This document shows, piece after piece, positions 23,626 through 31,864 of a stretch of DNA of 51,777 bases. Origin of the DNA: Rubrobacter sp. (GTDB taxonomy: Bacteria; Chloroflexota; Chloroflexia; Thermobaculales; Thermobaculaceae); contig JADDPT010000072.1 in the NCBI GenBank assembly GCA_016781735.1, positions 1 through 51,777 on the forward strand, written 5' to 3'. The position numbers and the translations under genes are program-made. Position 1 is the stretch's first letter, and every line of letters begins with the position of its first letter. The notes below the pieces were generated by a model. It was not told where the DNA came from. It was given only the letters and a program-made list of their open reading frames with translations, and made no database searches.

Positions 23626-24760
23626 CGGAAACCACAATCAGGAGCTACTCGCGCTCATTACGGAGAAAGCACGGCGCGAGGGCGCCATAACCTTCGCACA
23701 GTACATGGGGCTCGCCCTGTATCACCCCCAGCTCGGCTACTATTCCCGCGCGGAGCCACGAATCGGTCCAGAGGGCGACTACTACACCAGCACTGACGTG
23801 TCTCCCCTGTTCGGCGCAACGATTGGCCGTCAGGTCCTTCAGATGTGGGAGCTGCTGCGGCGTCCAAGGCCGTTCCATGTCGTGGAGTATGGGGCAGGCA
23901 AGGGCCTGCTCGCGGCGGATTTGCTGGGATGGGCAGGCGCCGCTCACCCCGACCTGTTCGACGCCATCGAGTACATCGTAGTGGAGATTAGCGAGGGCCT
24001 TCGGGCTTACCAGCAGCAGAAGTTGGAGCGCTTGCCTGTCACGTGGGCCGAGCCGGGCTCGCTCCGCCCCGATACCATCACTGGCTGCCTGCTCTCGAAC
24101 GAGGTTGCGGACGCTCTGCCGGTCCACCGAGTCCGCTGTGTGGGCGGTCAACTGAGGGAGCTGTGGGTGGTGGCAGGAGAGCGAGGGCTAGGAGAAGAGC
24201 CCAGATCACTCTCCACACCGCTCCTGGCCACGTACCTCGATGAGCACGGCATCTCAATCAGGGAGGGCCAGACGGCCGAGATCAGCTTGGAGGCTAAACA
24301 GTGGATGCGGTCCCAGGTGCGAGCACTCAACAGGGGATGGGTGCTCACTGTGGACTACGGCGGACCTGCCGCCGAAGTGTACGGCCCTGCCCACCCTGAT
24401 GGCACTCTCGCCTGCTACTACCGGCACACCATGAACCGGGAGCCCTTCGCACGTGTCGGCGAACAGGACATCACCGCCCATGTCAACTTCTCCGCGCTCG
24501 CGAGGGCAGCGCGTGAGGAAGGAGGGCGAGTGGAGGGATTTACCTCGCAGGCATACTTCCTGGCCGCGCTCGGTCTGGGAGAGGCGCTGCATTGGTCGGC
24601 GGAGCGGGCAGCCTCCCAGGACGAGTTCGAGCGCGATCGGAACGCTGTCGAGGAGCTGATCCGGCCCGACGGGTTGGGGTCCTTCAAGGTCCTGCTCTGC
24701 TCGAAAGGCGTCGGCCCTCACCGGCTCACGGGCCTCTCGCTCGCCCGGCAGGAAGTGTGA
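23612..24760 (+). CDS. MidA/NDUFAF7-family SAM-dependent methyltransferase (DUF185)
   Basis: A 382-residue class I methyltransferase of the COG1565 family. The hallmark GDYYTSTDVSPLFG (about residue 54) and the SAM motif VEYGAGKGLLAADLL (about 90) are present, followed by SNEVADALPVHR (about 151), all family features. The mitochondrial member NDUFAF7 dimethylates an arginine of complex I subunit NDUFS2 and is needed for assembly. Here the gene sits next to the complete nuo operon, and the target loop is conserved in NuoD, so a complex I role is a reasonable inference though untested in bacteria of this type. GTG start overlaps the HIT gene end by 14 bases with GAGGAA upstream, so the pair is coupled. 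Confidence 0.9.
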   Translation: MEASSGNHNQELLALITEKARREGAITFAQYMGLALYHPQLGYYSRAEPRIGPEGDYYTSTDVSPLFGATIGRQVLQMWELLRRPRPFHVVEYGAGKGLLAADLLGWAGAAHPDLFDAIEYIVVEISEGLRAYQQQKLERLPVTWAEPGSLRPDTITGCLLSNEVADALPVHRVRCVGGQLRELWVVAGERGLGEEPRSLSTPLLATYLDEHGISIREGQTAEISLEAKQWMRSQVRALNRGWVLTVDYGGPAAEVYGPAHPDGTLACYYRHTMNREPFARVGEQDITAHVNFSALARAAREEGGRVEGFTSQAYFLAALGLGEALHWSAERAASQDEFERDRNAVEELIRPDGLGSFKVLLCSKGVGPHRLTGLSLARQEV

Positions 24761-24781
24761 ACCGGCTGGGCCCGAACCGAT

Positions 24782-25615
24782 CTACAGCGCGGCGCCACTC
24801 TTCACGTCCAGCGGCACTTCAACACGTTTGCGCATCCCGAAGCGCACCACCGACCGGCAACCGGCGGCCTGCAACTCGGCAACGGCCTCCCGGAACCCGC
24901 TTGCCACCTCACCTGGCGCGTGGGCATCGGAGCCGAGCGTCAAGGAGACGCCGTGTCGAACGAGCGCCTGAAGCAGCGCGGGCGCCGGGTAGAGCTCTCC
25001 AACCGGCTTTCGATAGCCCGCCGTGTTTGCTTCGACGACGACACCGGCTTGTTGGAGTTGCTTCGCAACCCGGTCATATAGCTCCAGTGGTGAACGGGCC
25101 GGCCGGTGTCCCCACTTCTTGATGACGTCGAGATGGGCCATCACGTCGAATATGCCGGTATGCGCCGCCTCGCACATCAGGCCAAAGTAGCGCTCGTACA
25201 GATCGTCAACGTCCCACTCGTCGTACTGATGTTTGTAATCCGGGTTGTCAAAGCCCCAACCGCCGATGAAGTGGACCGAGCCGTACACGTAGTCCCAGGG
25301 GTATGGGGCGAGTAGCCTTTCCAGGTCCGCCTCACGCCCGGGAATGTAGTCGGCCTCGACCCCGAGTCGTACAGAGATCTCCGCGTAGCGTTCCCGCGCG
25401 GCAAGCACGGAGGTGACGTAGCCCTCCCACTCCTCCTCGCGCATCGCGACCCCTGGATCACGCTCGTCCGGCGGCAGCCAGTACATCGGGATGTGCTCGG
25501 AGAAGCCAACCTCGTCCAGCCCGGCCTCGATTCCAGCCAGCACGTACTCCTCTACGGTGCCGCTGCCGTGTCCGCAGAGGCAGGTGTGCATGTGGTAGTC
25601 AGCGTGCCCCTTCAT
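24782..25615 (-). CDS. PHP-domain histidinol-phosphatase (HisJ/HisK type)
   Basis: A 277-residue metal-dependent phosphoesterase of the PHP superfamily, closest in layout to histidinol-phosphate phosphatase of the HisJ family (histidine biosynthesis, cytoplasm). Metal-site motifs in order: DYHMHT (residue 6), SEHIP (39), GVEADYIPG (85), GSVHF (112), MAHLD (159), EANTAG (195), and GSDAH (229). The ATG start at 25615 lacks a Shine-Dalgarno; a TAnnnT box (TAACAT) lies exactly 6 bases upstream, so the mRNA may be leaderless. Convergent with the methyltransferase gene, 21 bases apart; no other his gene is in view. Confidence 0.85.
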   Translation of the reverse strand: MKGHADYHMHTCLCGHGSGTVEEYVLAGIEAGLDEVGFSEHIPMYWLPPDERDPGVAMREEEWEGYVTSVLAARERYAEISVRLGVEADYIPGREADLERLLAPYPWDYVYGSVHFIGGWGFDNPDYKHQYDEWDVDDLYERYFGLMCEAAHTGIFDVMAHLDVIKKWGHRPARSPLELYDRVAKQLQQAGVVVEANTAGYRKPVGELYPAPALLQALVRHGVSLTLGSDAHAPGEVASGFREAVAELQAAGCRSVVRFGMRKRVEVPLDVKSGAAL

Positions 25616-25621
25616 ACCCGA

Positions 25622-25627
25622 ATGTTA
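25622..25627 (-). promoter_or_regulatory. candidate leaderless -10 box of the PHP phosphatase gene
   Basis: TAACAT on the minus strand, six bases before the ATG, so transcription would start at or near the A of the start codon. No clear -35. The geometry is the same as at the SCO1664-type gene at 51358. Confidence 0.35.
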
Positions 25628-25666
25628 GCGGATGCGCCGCAATACTCCCAGCGGGCGGCAGGCAGT

Positions 25667-25696
25667 TTGACGGGGCATGCGGGCCGCGCGTAGAAT
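25667..25696 (+). promoter_or_regulatory. promoter of nadE
   Basis: TTGACG and TAGAAT hexamers separated by 18 bases. Predicted start of transcription near 25703, giving a short leader that contains the GGAGGT ribosome binding site. Confidence 0.6.
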
Positions 25697-25721
25697 CGGA
25701 CCTTAGCAGGAGGTATTGCTG

Positions 25722-27443
25722 GTGAACCAATCACTGCGCGTCGCGCTCGGCCAGATCAACCCAACCGTCGGCGATTTGAGCGGCAACTCGGAGCTTATCG
25801 CCTCGTACGTTGCGCGAGCGCGCGACCTCGGCGCCGACGTAGTCGCCTTTCCGGAGCTCGCCATAACGGGCTACCCACCCGAGGACCTGCTGCTGAAGCC
25901 TGACTTCCTGGACGACAACCTGCAATGCCTGCAACACCTTGCCGCCCTCTCCCAGGACATCACCGTCGTCGTAGGCTTTGTGGACGTGGCCGACGACATC
26001 TACAACGCGGCGGCCGTACTCCACGGTGGTGACGTTCGTGGCGTTCACCACAAGATGTTCCTTCCGAATTACGGTGTATTCGACGAGGAGCGGTACTTCC
26101 AGCGTGGACGCGAGGCAGGTGTCTTCAGCCTCGGTGAGACCGGCATAGGTGTAAACGTGTGCGAGGACATCTGGTACCCGACCGGTCCGACTGCGCAGCA
26201 GGCCCGCGCCGGTGCCGATGTGATCATCAACATCAGCGCCTCCCCATACCGACGGGGTATCCGCGCCTACAGGGAGCGGATGCTGGCCACGCGTGCGCAG
26301 GACCACTTCACGTACGTGTGTCTAGTTAACACGGTCGGCGGGCAGGACGACCTAGTGTTCGACGGTCAAAGCGTGGTCTTCGATCCCCTGGGAAACACGG
26401 CAGCCCACGCGCCGGGATTTGAGGAGAGTCTGCTGCTAGTCGACCTCGACGTTGGTTCCATCTTCCGGCAGCGTCTGCGCGACCCGCGAACCCGACGACT
26501 GAAGGAGCAAGACATCGCGCTGCCTGTCGTATCCCTTGGCGCCACTGCCAGCGTTGCCCCGAGGGAACAGTTGCCCAGGAAGGTGTGCGAGCCGCTTGAC
26601 GGTCCCGCTGAGACGTATGCCGCCCTCCGCCTGGCGCTGCGCGACTACGTCCACAAGAGTCGATTCTCGAAAGTGGTAGTCGGGCTGTCGGGTGGTGTGG
26701 ACTCGAGCCTGGTGGCAACAATCGCCAGTGACGCGCTGGGCTGCGAAAACGTAATCGGAGTCTCCATGCCCTCGCGATACAGCTCAGCGGGCAGCCGTAC
26801 CCATGCCGCCGAGTTAGCTAAAAACCTGGGCATCAAGCTGCTGTCGGTGCCAGTGGAAGGCATCTACAGCGCCTCCCTCGATGCGCTCGGACCGGAGTTT
26901 GAAGGGACCGAGTTTGGCCTTGCGGAGGAGAACCTACAATCACGCGCGCGGGGCAATGTCCTCATGGCCCTGTCCAATAAGTTCGGCTGGCTTGTGGTCA
27001 CGACCGGCAACAAGAGCGAGAGCGCGGTCGGGTACAGCACGCTATACGGGGACACCGCGGGAGGATTCGCGCTCATCAAGGACGTACTGAAGACTCACGT
27101 CTACGAGCTCTGTCACTATCGAAATTCGCTCGGCAAGGTGATACCTGACACAGTGCTAACCAAGCCCGCGAGCGCCGAGCTCCGTCCCAACCAGAAGGAT
27201 GAGGACTCACTCCCGCCGTATGCTGTGCTCGATCCCATTCTGGAGCAGTACATTGAGGGCGAGCATAGCGTGGACGATATTGCGGCGATGGGCTACGACC
27301 GCGACACCGTCGCGCGTGTCGTCGCAATGGTGGACCGCGCGGAGTACAAGCGAAGGCAGTCGCCTCCAGGCCCAAAGCTCACACCTCGAGCGTTCGGCAG
27401 GGATCGCCGCCTCCCAATCGTGAACGGATATACCGGGCAGTAG
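25722..27443 (+). CDS. nadE: glutamine-dependent NAD+ synthetase
   Basis: A 573-residue two-domain enzyme making NAD+ from deamido-NAD+, ATP and glutamine, the last step of NAD synthesis in the cytoplasm. The N-terminal nitrilase-type glutaminase has the catalytic Glu in FPELAITGYPPEDLL, Lys in HKMFLPNYGVFDE and Cys in VCEDIWYP. The C-terminal ATP-pyrophosphatase domain has GLSGGVDSSLV at about residue 321 and TGNKSESAVGYSTLYGD. The ORF track starts at TTG 25716, but GGAGGT ends there; GTG at 25722 has the right 7-base spacing, so I prefer it. A good promoter lies just upstream. Monocistronic or followed by ccdA, which has its own -10. Confidence 0.95.
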   Translation: MNQSLRVALGQINPTVGDLSGNSELIASYVARARDLGADVVAFPELAITGYPPEDLLLKPDFLDDNLQCLQHLAALSQDITVVVGFVDVADDIYNAAAVLHGGDVRGVHHKMFLPNYGVFDEERYFQRGREAGVFSLGETGIGVNVCEDIWYPTGPTAQQARAGADVIINISASPYRRGIRAYRERMLATRAQDHFTYVCLVNTVGGQDDLVFDGQSVVFDPLGNTAAHAPGFEESLLLVDLDVGSIFRQRLRDPRTRRLKEQDIALPVVSLGATASVAPREQLPRKVCEPLDGPAETYAALRLALRDYVHKSRFSKVVVGLSGGVDSSLVATIASDALGCENVIGVSMPSRYSSAGSRTHAAELAKNLGIKLLSVPVEGIYSASLDALGPEFEGTEFGLAEENLQSRARGNVLMALSNKFGWLVVTTGNKSESAVGYSTLYGDTAGGFALIKDVLKTHVYELCHYRNSLGKVIPDTVLTKPASAELRPNQKDEDSLPPYAVLDPILEQYIEGEHSVDDIAAMGYDRDTVARVVAMVDRAEYKRRQSPPGPKLTPRAFGRDRRLPIVNGYTGQ

Positions 27444-27494
27444 CCTGGCATCCCACGCACCCGGTCGGGAACCAGCCATGGTACCTCGGCGTTG

Positions 27495-27500
27495 TATAAT
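27495..27500 (+). promoter_or_regulatory. -10 box before the cytochrome c maturation operon
   Basis: A consensus TATAAT hexamer (GTTGTATAAT) about 56 bases upstream of ccdA. No matching -35 is obvious at 16-18 bases. Predicted transcript start near 27507. Confidence 0.45.
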
Positions 27501-27555
27501 ACGGTAGGATCACCCTGACTAGGCATTCCCTTCATAGCGATCAGAAGGAGCATCA

Positions 27556-28263
27556 TTGGACGCGGCGAACCTCACATTGCTGGTCGCGTTTGGCGCAGGA
27601 CTCGTCTCCTTCATCAGCCCGTGCGTGCTGCCGCTCGTCCCGGCGTATATAGGCCACCTTGCAGGCGCCTCGCCGCTCGACACCTCCGCACCCACTCGCC
27701 TTCGCTCGTTTGCCCACGCGCTCGCCTTCGTCCTCGGCTTCAGCGCCGTGTTCATCGGCTTCTGGCTCACCCTCAGCCTCGGCTTTTCCTTTATCGGCGA
27801 CAACCTCGGCGTTATCAGGCTAATCGGCGGCAGCATCCTGGTCCTGTTCGGGCTGCACACGCTCGGGCTCCTGAACATCCCCGCTCTCTACCAAGAGCGG
27901 CGTATCCACTTCCGCCCCAGGAAGCGGGGGCTGCACGTCTCGTTTCTGGTGGGTGCCCTATTTGCCGCTGGCTGGACTCCGTGTATTGGCCCGACACTCG
28001 GTGCAATCATCGGCCTCGCGCTGTACCAGGGGGAGGCAGCCCAGGGGGCACTGATGTTCGCTGCGTACTCCGCGGGCCTCGGCATCCCTTTCCTGCTCAC
28101 GGGCCTGGCGCTGGGAACCGCGACGGAGGCGGTCAAGGCGATCGGCGCGAAGGCGCGTATCTTCACCGCGTTGAGCGGAGTGTCCATGATAGTCGTCGGA
28201 GTGCTGATGCTCACCAACATGTGGGTGCGGATGCCACAGTATTTCACCTGGGGCGCCGTCTAA
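27556..28263 (+). CDS. ccdA: cytochrome c biogenesis protein CcdA
   Basis: A 235-residue six-helix membrane protein of the DsbD/CcdA family that carries reducing equivalents from cytoplasmic thioredoxin across the membrane to keep apocytochrome c thiols reduced. The two conserved cysteines are in FISPCVLPLVPAYIGHL (about residue 23) and GWTPCIGPTLGAI (about 141). Start is TTG with AAGGAG 5 bases upstream, which fixes it. First gene of a five-gene system II operon; gap to resB is 15 bases. Electrons would pass on to the ResA-like protein encoded three genes downstream. Confidence 0.94.
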   Translation: MDAANLTLLVAFGAGLVSFISPCVLPLVPAYIGHLAGASPLDTSAPTRLRSFAHALAFVLGFSAVFIGFWLTLSLGFSFIGDNLGVIRLIGGSILVLFGLHTLGLLNIPALYQERRIHFRPRKRGLHVSFLVGALFAAGWTPCIGPTLGAIIGLALYQGEAAQGALMFAAYSAGLGIPFLLTGLALGTATEAVKAIGAKARIFTALSGVSMIVVGVLMLTNMWVRMPQYFTWGAV

Positions 28264-28278
28264 GGCGGGAGCAGGCAG

Positions 28279-29730
28279 ATGAAGGGCCTGGCGCTGGTCT
28301 GGCCGCGTGCTGACACCGACAGAGACCTTGTCAACTCCTCGTGGCGCCTGCTGGGCTCGGTCCGGCTGGCAATCGTGCAGCTAGCCCTACTGTGTGCCGC
28401 GCTCGTCATCGGCTCTCTCGTTCCACAGGCGCCTGAAGAGGTGCGCGCGGGCGCGACACCGTACTCGGAGTGGCTGGAAGACCGGCGTGAAAACTTCGGC
28501 GACCTGACGTCGCTGATGAGTTCCTTCTCGCTGTTCAATGTCTACCATTCCTGGTGGTTCCGGCTGCTACTCATCTCGCTCGGGGTCTCCCTGTCCGTCT
28601 ATGTCCTCGGGCGCATGGAGGGGGCTCTCACCAGGCGAAGTGGATCGGTGGCGGACTTCAGGCTTCCGGGTAACGCGCGTGAGCACTTGAGCCTCCTGAC
28701 GACGTCCTCTAAGGAGCAGGCAGTGGAGTCCATCGAGAAGGCTCTGCGTTCGCTGGGCTATGTCCCGGAGATCCTTCATCGCAGCACGGCGACCCACCTG
28801 CAGGCGATCCGTCACCCATGGCACAAGCTCGCAGTGTTGGGTAGCCATCTCGGCGTGGCCGTAGTGTTGATCGGTGCTCTTGGTGGAAGTCTTACAGGCT
28901 TCAGCGACCAGCGGGTCATGGTGCCGGAGGGAGCGACCGTCGAGCTGGAACATGACACCGACCTGGCATTGCGCAACAACCGCTTCGAGGCCACCTGGTA
29001 TCCCGACGTGGATGTGGCGAAGGACTACGTTACCAACGTGACCCTCCTCCACAACGGCAAGCCGGTTCGTGAGAACGTGGACATCCGCGTCAACAGCCCA
29101 CTGAGCTACGACGGCACGCGCGTGCACCAGAGCTTTTACGGTCCCGCCGTGGACCTTCGGATAATGGGCGCGGGCGGCGAGACACTATACGCGCAGGGAG
29201 TCGCGCTTCCGTATCGCGATGCGGAGAGCAGGCCGGCGGGACTCATCCGACTTCCGGGCTACGAGTTGTGGGTTTTCGCCCCACGGCTCGACAGTACGGA
29301 CCTCGAGGTGCGGCCCGGCCAGGTGCGCCTGCGACTCTCCCGGACCGGTGCGGATAAGCCGGTCGGCGAGCTCAACGCTACCACGGGCGAACCCGTGATC
29401 ATCGGGGGCTTGAGCGTGCTTTTCGAGAGGGAGCGCCAGTTCAGCGGCTTCAAGGTGACAAGAAATGCCTTCGTACCGTGGGTGTGGGGCGGCGTAGTAC
29501 TGACACTCCTCGGCACTCTATATGTGTTCTACTTTCCGCGTCGGGAGGTGAGGATCAGGATCGAGCCGCAGTTACAAGGCGCACGCGTGGTACTCGTCGC
29601 CGTCGGTGGCCGCGCGATGGGACGCAGCCAGGAGTGGCAGCGAGTGGTCCGCGCTGTCAACCGGGCGCTGGCGGCGGAGGGCAACCCCCTGCAGGCCACC
29701 ACCGTCGTGGAGGGCACGCGGGATGCCTGA
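28279..29730 (+). CDS. resB: cytochrome c biogenesis protein ResB/Ccs1
   Basis: A 483-residue ResB-like protein, one half of the system II haem handling and ligation complex. It has three N-terminal membrane helices (about residues 28-50, 88-108 and 175-200), a long extracytoplasmic domain (about 210-395) and a fourth helix near residue 398-418 before a short cytoplasmic tail of about 65 residues. Family-typical stretches: LGSVRLAIVQL, WWFRLLLISLG, HKLAVLGSHLGVAVVLIGAL with its haem-associated His, and VNSPLSYDGTRVHQSFYGPA. ATG start. The end overlaps ccsA by eight bases, in keeping with a tight ResB-CcsA partnership. Confidence 0.92.
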   Translation: MKGLALVWPRADTDRDLVNSSWRLLGSVRLAIVQLALLCAALVIGSLVPQAPEEVRAGATPYSEWLEDRRENFGDLTSLMSSFSLFNVYHSWWFRLLLISLGVSLSVYVLGRMEGALTRRSGSVADFRLPGNAREHLSLLTTSSKEQAVESIEKALRSLGYVPEILHRSTATHLQAIRHPWHKLAVLGSHLGVAVVLIGALGGSLTGFSDQRVMVPEGATVELEHDTDLALRNNRFEATWYPDVDVAKDYVTNVTLLHNGKPVRENVDIRVNSPLSYDGTRVHQSFYGPAVDLRIMGAGGETLYAQGVALPYRDAESRPAGLIRLPGYELWVFAPRLDSTDLEVRPGQVRLRLSRTGADKPVGELNATTGEPVIIGGLSVLFERERQFSGFKVTRNAFVPWVWGGVVLTLLGTLYVFYFPRREVRIRIEPQLQGARVVLVAVGGRAMGRSQEWQRVVRAVNRALAAEGNPLQATTVVEGTRDA

Positions 29731-30631
29731 CACTCCCGAATTGCTCTCCATCGCGCTTGCCAGTTACTACGCGTGTGCCGCACTGCTCCTCGCCTCCCTG
29801 CTGGTAGGGTGGCTGGCGCTTGTAGGGGAGCGGCCCGCCTTGGGCTTCACCACCTCGACACACGGATCGCCAGCGGCTGGGGAGGCAGGCAACCGAGTCT
29901 CGCTTGCCCAGAGCACAGGCAGGTGGCTGCTTCTGCTTTCCTTCAGCCTGCTCTCCCTCTCCCTGGTGGCACGTGCATTGGCAGCAGGCAGGCCGCCGCT
30001 CGCCAGCCAGTACGAGTTCGCGTTGGCTTTTGCCTGGGCCGTAATAGGCGCCGCCACCCTGCTGTCGAAGCGACGGGAGTTAGCGCCGGGATCGCAAGTC
30101 GCAGGCATCCTTGGACTCATGCTCCTCCTCTACGCCAGCACGCTGCCCTCGACACTTCTGCCCCTGGTGCCCGCACTTCAGAACCCGCTCATCCTGAGCC
30201 TCCACGTGGGCACCGCCGTCGTAGCCTACGCGGCCAACGCCGTTGCGTTTGGCTCGGCTTCTCTGTTCCTCCTGCACCGCCTCGGACGCGCACGGAACGC
30301 CCGATGGTCGCGCCGCCTACCCGGCGAGCGGGTGCTCGATGAGCTGAGTTACAGGGCTGTGATGGTGGGCTTCCCGATGCTCGCGGCGACACTCCTACTT
30401 GGCTCGTGGTGGAGCGCAATCGCATGGGGCTCCTACTGGAGTTGGGACCCTAAGCAGAGCTCGACACTCGCCACCTGGCTCATATACGCCGTCTACCTTC
30501 ACACCCGCGTCCGGCGCGAGTGGCAGGAAACCTCCAGCGCACTGTTGCTCATTCTCGGCTTCACGACGACCATCTTCACGTACGCCGGCAACTTGTTCTT
30601 CAGCGGGATGCACAGCTATTCTGGTGTATAG
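29723..30631 (+). CDS. ccsA: cytochrome c biogenesis protein CcsA/ResC
   Basis: A 302-residue polytopic protein with about eight helices. The tryptophan-rich haem-binding WWD segment (GSWWSAIAWGSYWSWDPKQ, about residues 224-242) is intact, with flanking conserved histidines in LSLHVGTAVVAY and IYAVYLHTR. With ResB it exports haem and attaches it to CxxCH apocytochromes outside the membrane. The ORF track starts at 29606, but that part is a frame-shifted reading of resB; the true start is ATG at 29723 (MPDTPELLS) with GGAGGG about 8 bases upstream, overlapping the resB stop. Confidence 0.93.
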   Translation: MPDTPELLSIALASYYACAALLLASLLVGWLALVGERPALGFTTSTHGSPAAGEAGNRVSLAQSTGRWLLLLSFSLLSLSLVARALAAGRPPLASQYEFALAFAWAVIGAATLLSKRRELAPGSQVAGILGLMLLLYASTLPSTLLPLVPALQNPLILSLHVGTAVVAYAANAVAFGSASLFLLHRLGRARNARWSRRLPGERVLDELSYRAVMVGFPMLAATLLLGSWWSAIAWGSYWSWDPKQSSTLATWLIYAVYLHTRVRREWQETSSALLLILGFTTTIFTYAGNLFFSGMHSYSGV

Positions 30632-30643
30632 GGGAGAGTCATA

Positions 30644-31219
30644 ATGGCAGCCGAAGCAAGACAGACACAGCCGAGAGGCCGGGGAGCGCTCACACCGCGT
30701 CGCCTCTTGCTGGGGCTCCTCGGTTCTGTGCTCTTGGGCGCTTTGGTGACGTTTCTGCTCTTCAGCAAGAGCGCGCAGACGCCGAGCCTGACGACGCCGC
30801 TCCGCGTGGGACAGCCTGCGCCCGAGTTCGAGGTCTTGACGCTGGCCGGCGAGCGATTGAAGCTCTCCGACCTCAAGGGCAAGCCCGTTTGGCTCAACTT
30901 CTGGGCGACGTGGTGCGAGCCCTGTCGCGCCGAGATGCCGGAACTGGTCGCCGAAGGTCAGGCAGCGTCCCGTCAGGGCGTGCAACTGCTGGCAATCGAC
31001 GTGGGGGAGGATGCGGAAGAGGTACAAGGCTACCTGAGCAGGGGGCGCTATGAGTCGCTTCCTGCAGTGCTCGACCCGGACGGGTCGGTCGCCCGGAAGT
31101 ACAGGGCGTTCGGCTACCCGATACACGTGTTCATAGACTCCGAGGGACGGATCCAGCAAATCAATGCCGGTCGAATGGACGCCAAGTCCATGCGGCAGGC
31201 GATCGGGAGGCTTCAGTAA
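30644..31219 (+). CDS. resA: ResA/TlpA-like membrane-anchored thiol-disulfide oxidoreductase
   Basis: A 191-residue thioredoxin-fold protein anchored by one N-terminal helix (about residues 20-40) with the domain outside the cytoplasmic membrane. The redox motif is CEPC (Cys91-Cys94, in NFWATWCEPCRAEMPE), and the cis-proline is in GYPIHVFID. It reduces the haem-binding cysteines of apocytochrome c, taking electrons from CcdA. ATG start with GGGAGAG upstream; 12 bases after ccsA. Fourth gene of the operon. Confidence 0.93.
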   Translation: MAAEARQTQPRGRGALTPRRLLLGLLGSVLLGALVTFLLFSKSAQTPSLTTPLRVGQPAPEFEVLTLAGERLKLSDLKGKPVWLNFWATWCEPCRAEMPELVAEGQAASRQGVQLLAIDVGEDAEEVQGYLSRGRYESLPAVLDPDGSVARKYRAFGYPIHVFIDSEGRIQQINAGRMDAKSMRQAIGRLQ

Positions 31220-31864
31220 GTGCGCGGAAGGCGAGCCCGCATGATGGTCCTGGTGATGCTGCTGCTCGCCGGAGGCGGGGCCTTCACTGCCACTGGCCGA
31301 CCCAAGTATCAGCCGCAGCCCGCGTCACCCTACACCTCATCCATGGTCGACACAGCTGCAGGAGGACGCTCGTTGTCCGGCGCTGGTGCGTCGCAACGAC
31401 AGATCGATGAGCGTCCATTTTCTGGCGTCGAGCCTCAAGGGCACGGCGAGGCCACTGTCATACACGCGGAGTTTTCCGCCGGTCTCGCCCGTAGACCGGA
31501 CGATCCGGGCCAGCTCCGTGCGCTCGCCCGAGAGCTTCGTTCTCTCGATCCAGAGGTGGGAGAGCAAGTTTACGCGTCGCTGGTAGCGGAGTATCCCGAG
31601 GACGCGGCATCGCTAACCGGCCTTGCCGCGGCATACTTCGATCAGGGTGATAGGGAGGGAGCGACGAGACTGGTACGGCAAGCGCTTGCTATCTCACCGC
31701 GCTTGCCGGAAGCGAGGTTATTTCACGGCAGACTCCTCATCTCCGGTCAGCCACCCCACACCAGGCGGGCCATCGAGGAGTGGAAGGCTGTGCTGGAGAG
31801 CGGGACGAGCACCGATACCGGTCTCGAAGCGGCCAGACTGATCGCAGTCTACGAGGGGCGGTAG
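31220..31864 (+). CDS. secreted or anchored TPR-repeat protein of the cytochrome c operon
   Basis: A 214-residue protein I cannot assign to a named family. It begins with a short hydrophobic segment (MMVLVMLLLAGGGAF) that looks like a signal or anchor, then a polar low-complexity linker to about residue 85, then TPR-like helices (ASLTGLAAAYFDQGDREGA and ALAISPRLPEARLFHGRLL, about 133-175). There are no cysteines. The layout recalls the periplasmic TPR domain of CcmI/CycH, which holds apocytochromes in system I, so a chaperone role in this system II operon is possible but inferred. Start GTG sits directly after the resA stop; an ATG at codon 8 is an alternative. Its 3' end overlaps the convergent phoU by 16 bases. 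Confidence 0.75.
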   Translation: MRGRRARMMVLVMLLLAGGGAFTATGRPKYQPQPASPYTSSMVDTAAGGRSLSGAGASQRQIDERPFSGVEPQGHGEATVIHAEFSAGLARRPDDPGQLRALARELRSLDPEVGEQVYASLVAEYPEDAASLTGLAAAYFDQGDREGATRLVRQALAISPRLPEARLFHGRLLISGQPPHTRRAIEEWKAVLESGTSTDTGLEAARLIAVYEGR

